Assembly: GCF_014931605.1 (NCBI RefSeq)
Contig: NZ_CP053382.1
Location: forward strand, 3,968,001 to 4,032,000
Length of the DNA: 64,000 bases
Direction of reading: 5' to 3'
DNA from: Halomonas sp. MCCC 1A13316
Lineage (GTDB): Bacteria > Pseudomonadota > Gammaproteobacteria > Pseudomonadales > Halomonadaceae
Positions 60,117 to 64,000 of this stretch are shown here, in pieces. A program made the position numbers and the translations under genes. The notes beneath the pieces were generated by a model that was not told where the DNA came from, did not search any database, and worked only from the letters and a program-made list of their open reading frames with translations. The stretch's first letter is position 1. Each line of letters opens with the position of its first letter.

Positions 60117-61370
60117 TCAACGCGCCGACGCGGCGGAACAGCCGGTGGTGGTGGACTCGCGAGAGAAGTCGAAATCCCTGAACTCCACCAGCATGGAGAG
60201 CCCCGCCCCCAGTACCAGCGCCCAGAAGGAGGAGCCGATGCCGAGAATCTGGATTCCCGATACGGCGATCAGGAAGGAGAACATCGCGCCTACCTCATGC
60301 TTGCCGGAGAAGGTCATGTGCATGGCCGAGCCGATCACGCGCAGCAGTGCCAGCCCCGCGATGATGGCGATGAAATAGCTCGGCATCGCCTCGATCAGGC
60401 TGAACACGAAGCCGTAGAAGGGCGCCGCCGTGACGAAGATGATGCCGACGATCACCGCCGCCACCCAGCGCTTGTCGTGGCTACCGGCTTCCGGCCCCGA
60501 ACAGATCCCGGTCATCGGCGCGGCGATGCAGGTGCTGTGCAGGTTGAAGAAGGCCGAGACCATGGTGCCGAAGCCGCCCAACGCAGTGATCGCATTGGCC
60601 GGGGCGCTCTTGTAGCCCATGCCCTTGACCAGCCCTACCCCGGCGGGCGTCTCCATGCCGACGAGGATCAGCGCCAGCGGCAGGCCATAAGCCAGGAAGG
60701 CTTCCAAGGTGAAGGCCGGCATGATGAACTCAGGCAGCTTGAAGGAGAACGTCACGCTCGAGAAATCGGCGCCGGAGAGCGCCATGTAGCCGACGCCCAC
60801 CAGCAGCGTGACCACCAGCGGCGGCACCCGGCGCAGGTAGCGCGCGGCGAAGAAGAACGAAAGGATCATCACCGACGCCGGCAGCAGCGCGTTCTGCAGC
60901 GGCATCACCATGTTGGTGCCGAACTTGAGCAATATGCCCGCCACCATGCCCATCACGATGGGCATCGGAATCAGCCGCATGACCAGGCTCATCCACCCGG
61001 CAAGACCCACCACCAGCGCGATGGCTCCCGCCATCAGCGTGGCGCCCAGCGCCTCGTTGAGCCCCACCACGGGGATGATGGCGGCGAACAGCAGCGCACC
61101 GGGGATGGAGTTGGCCACCGGCAGCGGCAGCCGGTAGTAGGCCGGCAGGAACAGTCCGAACAGGCCGTTGATCATCAGGTAGCTGATCACCCACAGCAGG
61201 GTGAACTCTTGGGGAAGCCCTGCTGCTGTGCCGGCGCTGATATGGATGATCCCGGCACTGAGGCCGAAGATCCCGGCCACCAGACCGGCACTCAGGTTGT
61301 CGGCATTGAGGTCGCGAATGAAATCGCGCGGTGCCGTGACAAGGCCGGCACCCTTCTCGATATGTTTCAC
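60117..61370 (-). CDS. BenE family benzoate/H+ permease (copy 1)
   Basis: A 417-aa membrane protein with about 12 spans: GLVAGIFGLSAGIIHISAGT, YYRLPLPVANSIPGALLFAA, FNLHSTCIAAPMTGICSGPE and the ending SGIQILGIGSSFWALVLGAG. A GTG start at 61370 has GGAG 6 bases before it. It belongs to the same superfamily as its downstream neighbour but is clearly diverged (different spans and loops), so a different ligand, for example another aromatic acid, is possible. It lies 70 bases after benD. Confidence 0.82.
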   Translation of the reverse strand: MKHIEKGAGLVTAPRDFIRDLNADNLSAGLVAGIFGLSAGIIHISAGTAAGLPQEFTLLWVISYLMINGLFGLFLPAYYRLPLPVANSIPGALLFAAIIPVVGLNEALGATLMAGAIALVVGLAGWMSLVMRLIPMPIVMGMVAGILLKFGTNMVMPLQNALLPASVMILSFFFAARYLRRVPPLVVTLLVGVGYMALSGADFSSVTFSFKLPEFIMPAFTLEAFLAYGLPLALILVGMETPAGVGLVKGMGYKSAPANAITALGGFGTMVSAFFNLHSTCIAAPMTGICSGPEAGSHDKRWVAAVIVGIIFVTAAPFYGFVFSLIEAMPSYFIAIIAGLALLRVIGSAMHMTFSGKHEVGAMFSFLIAVSGIQILGIGSSFWALVLGAGLSMLVEFRDFDFSRESTTTGCSAASAR

Positions 61371-61440
61371 GTTGTGCTCCAGGGGGTTTTTTTATGTTTG
61401 AAGTGTTGGCGCTAATTGTGAACGTGTTGCTTTGGGTCGA

Positions 61441-62232
61441 TCAGCCGCTATCACCACCCGCCACCGGCATTACGCTGCCGGTGATGTAGCCGGCATCGCG
61501 CGAGGCCAGGAACAGGATCGGGCCGGCCTGCTCGTCGAGGGTGCCGTAGCGCCCCATGAAGCTGGTGGCCTGGGTCTGGTCGACTAGCTGCTGGTACCAC
61601 GCCCTTTCCTGCTCGCTCTGCTCGGCGCTGTTGCGCGGTATGACCCGCGGCGGCGCCTCGGTGCCGCCGGGAGCGGTGGCGTTGACGCGAATGCCGTGCT
61701 CGGCGTACTCGAAGGCCAGCGCCACGGTCATGGCATTGACGCCGCCCTTGGCCGCGGCATACGGCACCCGGTTGATACCGCGGGTGGCTACCGAGGAGAC
61801 GTTGACGATGTTGCCCCGGCTCTCCAGGAGGTAAGGCAGCGCCGCGCGGCAGCACCACAGGGTGGGAAACAGCGAGCGGCGCACCTCGGCCTCGATCTGT
61901 TCGGGGCCGTAGTGCTCGTAGGGCTGGGCCCAGATGGTGCCGCCGACGTTGTTGATCAGCACGTCGAGCCGGCCGTAGTGCTCCAGCACCTGGCGCATCA
62001 CACTTTCCGCGCCTTGCCAGGTTTCAAGGTCGGCCATCAGGGCGATTGCCTCGATGCCCGCTTCGCGCAGTTCGGCCGCCACCTGCTCGACATGCTCGGC
62101 GCGGTCCACCAGCGCCAGCCGGGAACCCTCGGCGCCGGCACGCTCGGCGACGCGCCGGCCGATGCCCTGGGCGGCACCGGTAATCACCATCACCTGCCCT
62201 TCGAAACGTGGGCCCTCGATGCGCGCGCTCAT
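61441..62232 (-). CDS. benD: 1,6-dihydroxycyclohexa-2,4-diene-1-carboxylate dehydrogenase
   Basis: A 263-aa short-chain dehydrogenase: cofactor motif ITGAAQGIG (18-26), NNVG at 94-97, catalytic S146/S147, Y158 and K162 in VSSVATRGINRVPYAAAKGG. It oxidises the benzoate cis-diol to catechol with loss of CO2. Its start overlaps the benC stop (ATGA). Adjacent benABC make the assignment firm. No cat genes for catechol are in the window. Confidence 0.94.
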   Translation of the reverse strand: MSARIEGPRFEGQVMVITGAAQGIGRRVAERAGAEGSRLALVDRAEHVEQVAAELREAGIEAIALMADLETWQGAESVMRQVLEHYGRLDVLINNVGGTIWAQPYEHYGPEQIEAEVRRSLFPTLWCCRAALPYLLESRGNIVNVSSVATRGINRVPYAAAKGGVNAMTVALAFEYAEHGIRVNATAPGGTEAPPRVIPRNSAEQSEQERAWYQQLVDQTQATSFMGRYGTLDEQAGPILFLASRDAGYITGSVMPVAGGDSG

Positions 62233-63272
62233 GCCACCGCCTCCTTCTTCGCCTCTTCCGGGGCCAGGCTCGGAGTGAACTTCTCGTAGTGGAAGCTGGC
62301 CGGCGAGATGCCCTGCTCGCGGAAGTGGCTGAGCACCGCGTCCACCATCGGTGGCGGCCCGCACAGGTAGACATCGACCTCGCCGTCATGCAACAGCTCA
62401 GGCGCCATGTGGTGGGTCACGTAGCCCTTGTGCGGATGCTCGCTCGCCGCGTCGGCGACCACCGTGGTGTAGGCGAAGTCGGGCAGCGCTTCGACGAAGG
62501 CGTCGAGCTCCTCGAGCTTGACCAGGTGGTCGTCGATATTGACGCCATAGAGCAGGCGCACCGGCTGGTCGCAGCCCTTCTCCTTCAGCTGCTGGAGCAT
62601 GGCCAGGAACGGCGCCAGGCCGGTGCCGCCGGCCAGCATCAGTACGGGGCGCTCGACTTCGCGCAGGTAGAAGCTGCCCATGGGTCCGGTCAGGGTCAGC
62701 GCATCCTCGGGCTTGGCCGCCCCGGTGAGATAGCCGCTCATCAGTCCGTCCGGCACGTTGCGGATCAGGAACGAAGCGCAACGCTCGCCGGGCAGCGAGC
62801 TGAACGAGTAGGAGCGGGTTTCGTCGCTGCCCGGGACCTGTATATTGACGTACTGGCCCGGCAGGAAGGCGAGACCTTCGTCTTCATCGAGATCGACGAC
62901 CAGCTCGAAGCTGTCCTCGGAGAGCCGCGCAACCTCGGCGACCCGGGCCGGGAACTCGCCCACCGCGGTCTTGCACAGACTCGAGGCCACCGGCACCTGC
63001 ACCACGCAGTCCGACGACGGCACCATCTGGCAAGTGAGTACCTTGCCCTCGGCGGCCTCCTCGTCGGAGAGCGCCTCGTCGATGTACTCGTCGCCCAGGT
63101 CGAAGGCGCCCTGCTCGCAGGTACCCTTGCAGGTGCCGCAGACGCCGTCGGAGCAGTCCATCGGCAGGTTGACCTTGTGGCGATAGGCGGCGTCGAGCAC
63201 CGTCTCGCCGTCCTTGCAGCTGATGAAGCGGGTCACGCCGTCTTCGAAGTTGAGGGCTATCATGTAGCTCAT
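62229..63272 (-). CDS. benC: Benzoate 1,2-dioxygenase electron transfer component
   Basis: A 347-aa reductase: an N-terminal plant-type 2Fe-2S domain with C40, C45, C48 and C81 (DCSDGVCGTCKGTCEQG...LTCQ), then an FAD domain (RSYSFSSLPGE, around 155) and an NAD domain (LMLAGGTGLAPFLAML, YLCGPPPMVDAV). It passes electrons from NADH to BenAB. GGAGGAG precedes the ATG at 63272. It follows benB by 32 bases. Confidence 0.96.
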   Translation of the reverse strand: MSYMIALNFEDGVTRFISCKDGETVLDAAYRHKVNLPMDCSDGVCGTCKGTCEQGAFDLGDEYIDEALSDEEAAEGKVLTCQMVPSSDCVVQVPVASSLCKTAVGEFPARVAEVARLSEDSFELVVDLDEDEGLAFLPGQYVNIQVPGSDETRSYSFSSLPGERCASFLIRNVPDGLMSGYLTGAAKPEDALTLTGPMGSFYLREVERPVLMLAGGTGLAPFLAMLQQLKEKGCDQPVRLLYGVNIDDHLVKLEELDAFVEALPDFAYTTVVADAASEHPHKGYVTHHMAPELLHDGEVDVYLCGPPPMVDAVLSHFREQGISPASFHYEKFTPSLAPEEAKKEAVA

Positions 63273-63304
63273 GCTCGTCTCCTCCCCACCGGGTTCACGA
63301 TCGT

Positions 63305-63796
63305 TCAGACGTGATACACGTCGATGACCTGGTGGATGTAGTCGTTGTTGAGCACCACCTTCTTGTAGGTGATCAGCGGCGTGTCGCCGGACACGTCCAA
63401 GGTGTAGAAGGAGGTGCCGAAGTAAGCGCTTGTCTGCTGGTAGCGATGGCTCAGGGTGTGCCAGTTGAAGCGCAGCTCCACCGTGTCGCCCTGCCGGGAG
63501 AGCACCTCCAGGTTGGTGACCTGGTGGGTGGTGCGCGGCTCGGGGATGCTGGTCGCCCCGGAGCGCTCGGTCTTGATGCGGTAGACGCGATCCTCGAGAC
63601 CTTCGCGGCTGGGATAGTAGATCAGCGAGATCTCGCTCTGCGGATCCTCGGTCAGCCGGTCGTCGTCGTCCCAGGCCGGCATCCAGAAGACGACGTTCTT
63701 GTGGTAGCAGGTCAGCCACTCGTCCCACTCGCGGTCGTCGAGCAGACGAGCTTCGCGATGAACGAAGGCCTGGATGGCCAGAAAATCGATGCTCAT
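63305..63796 (-). CDS. benB: Benzoate 1,2-dioxygenase small (beta) subunit
   Basis: A 163-aa ring-hydroxylating dioxygenase beta subunit: AIQAFVHREARLLDDREWDE, CYHKNVVFWMPAWDDDDRLT, RTTHQVTNLEVL and the ending KKVVLNNDYIHQVIDVYHV. It packs the alpha3beta3 oxygenase with BenA and has no metal centre. GAGGAGG precedes the start, 10 bases after the benA stop. Confidence 0.95.
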   Translation of the reverse strand: MSIDFLAIQAFVHREARLLDDREWDEWLTCYHKNVVFWMPAWDDDDRLTEDPQSEISLIYYPSREGLEDRVYRIKTERSGATSIPEPRTTHQVTNLEVLSRQGDTVELRFNWHTLSHRYQQTSAYFGTSFYTLDVSGDTPLITYKKVVLNNDYIHQVIDVYHV

Positions 63797-63806
63797 GATG
63801 ACCTCC

Positions 63807-64000
63807 TCAGGATGCGCTCGTTTCTACGGGCGTGGTGGCGATGAACTGGCTGCGCTCCTTGTCGATGGCGCGCAGCATCTCCTCGACCCAGTGCTTGTGG
63901 TGCATCACGTAGAGGCCCTCGTCCTCGGGCGAGGCGCCACTCAGCAGCGGCTTCATGTCGATTGCGCGGGCGTTGTCGTCAGCCCCCTCGATCCACTGCT
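63807..64000 (-). CDS. benA: Benzoate 1,2-dioxygenase large (alpha) subunit, C-terminal part
   Basis: Only the last 64 codons lie in the window; the 5' part, including the Rieske and iron sites, is beyond 64000. The visible end reads ADDNARAIDMKPLLSGASPE, then EGLYVMHHKHWVEEMLRAID, as in BenA. Its position before benB makes the call firm. Confidence 0.93.
   Translation of the reverse strand, partial: QWIEGADDNARAIDMKPLLSGASPEDEGLYVMHHKHWVEEMLRAIDKERSQFIATTPVETSAS

Noticed and set aside
61443..62289. Plus-strand frames opposite benD
   Set aside because: Antisense shadows; benD carries all dehydrogenase motifs on the minus strand.

Overview
The window (64 kb, high GC, no phage, transposase, integrase or CRISPR array seen) reads as chromosomal core plus a few accessory blocks from a moderately halophilic gammaproteobacterium, most likely Halomonas or a close relative in Halomonadaceae. 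The basis is the 16S/23S sequence, the rrn spacer with tRNA-Ile and tRNA-Ala, the classic secE-nusG-rplKAJL-rpoBC order, acidic proteins, a BCCT-type carrier and a benABCD cluster. The family-level assignment is from recognition, not from a search.

Region 1 (1-12,600, minus strand) is the transcription/translation block. A tRNA Tyr-Gly-Thr cluster with its own strong promoter is followed by tRNA-Trp, secE, nusG, rplK, rplA, rplJ, rplL, rpoB and rpoC. The tuf gene that relatives carry between tRNA-Thr and tRNA-Trp is absent. Control elements are visible: a candidate L1 operator before rplK, an L10 leader before rplJ and an attenuator between rplL and rpoB. Region 2 (12,676-20,700, minus strand) holds coaX and birA, then a complete rrn operon (16S, tRNA-Ile, a decayed second tRNA-Ile, a palindromic element, tRNA-Ala, 23S, 5S) with two tandem promoters and two terminators.

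Region 3 (20,745-26,600) is pssA and the branched-chain amino acid genes ilvC, divergent ilvY and ilvIN, which is preceded by a long leader. Region 4 (26,655-33,763) is housekeeping: clpB behind a sigma-32-type promoter, pgeF, rluD, divergent bamD, and nadE. Region 5 (33,862-44,800) has small conserved proteins (PP0621 type, DUF3565, PLDc_N), a lone FimT/GspH pseudopilin, a FAN1-type nuclease overlapping a nuclease-helicase fusion, a nitronate monooxygenase/YihY pair, a retropepsin-like protease, an exported MetX-like hydrolase and a UMF1-type MFS carrier.

Region 6 (44,800-56,136) contains a degenerate secreted reading frame, a double solute-binding protein overlapping a diguanylate cyclase (a likely nutrient-to-c-di-GMP module), a TelA pair, an extensin-like protein, a BCCT transporter and a luciferase-like oxidoreductase with azlCD. 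Region 7 (56,137-58,744) is a scar: broken remnants of a cytochrome c and of an ABC-2 permease resembling PQQ-alcohol-dehydrogenase neighbourhoods, a highly structured repeat, and a large unclassified P-loop kinase. Region 8 (58,818-64,000) is benzoate catabolism: benA (cut by the window edge), benB, benC, benD and two BenE-family permeases.
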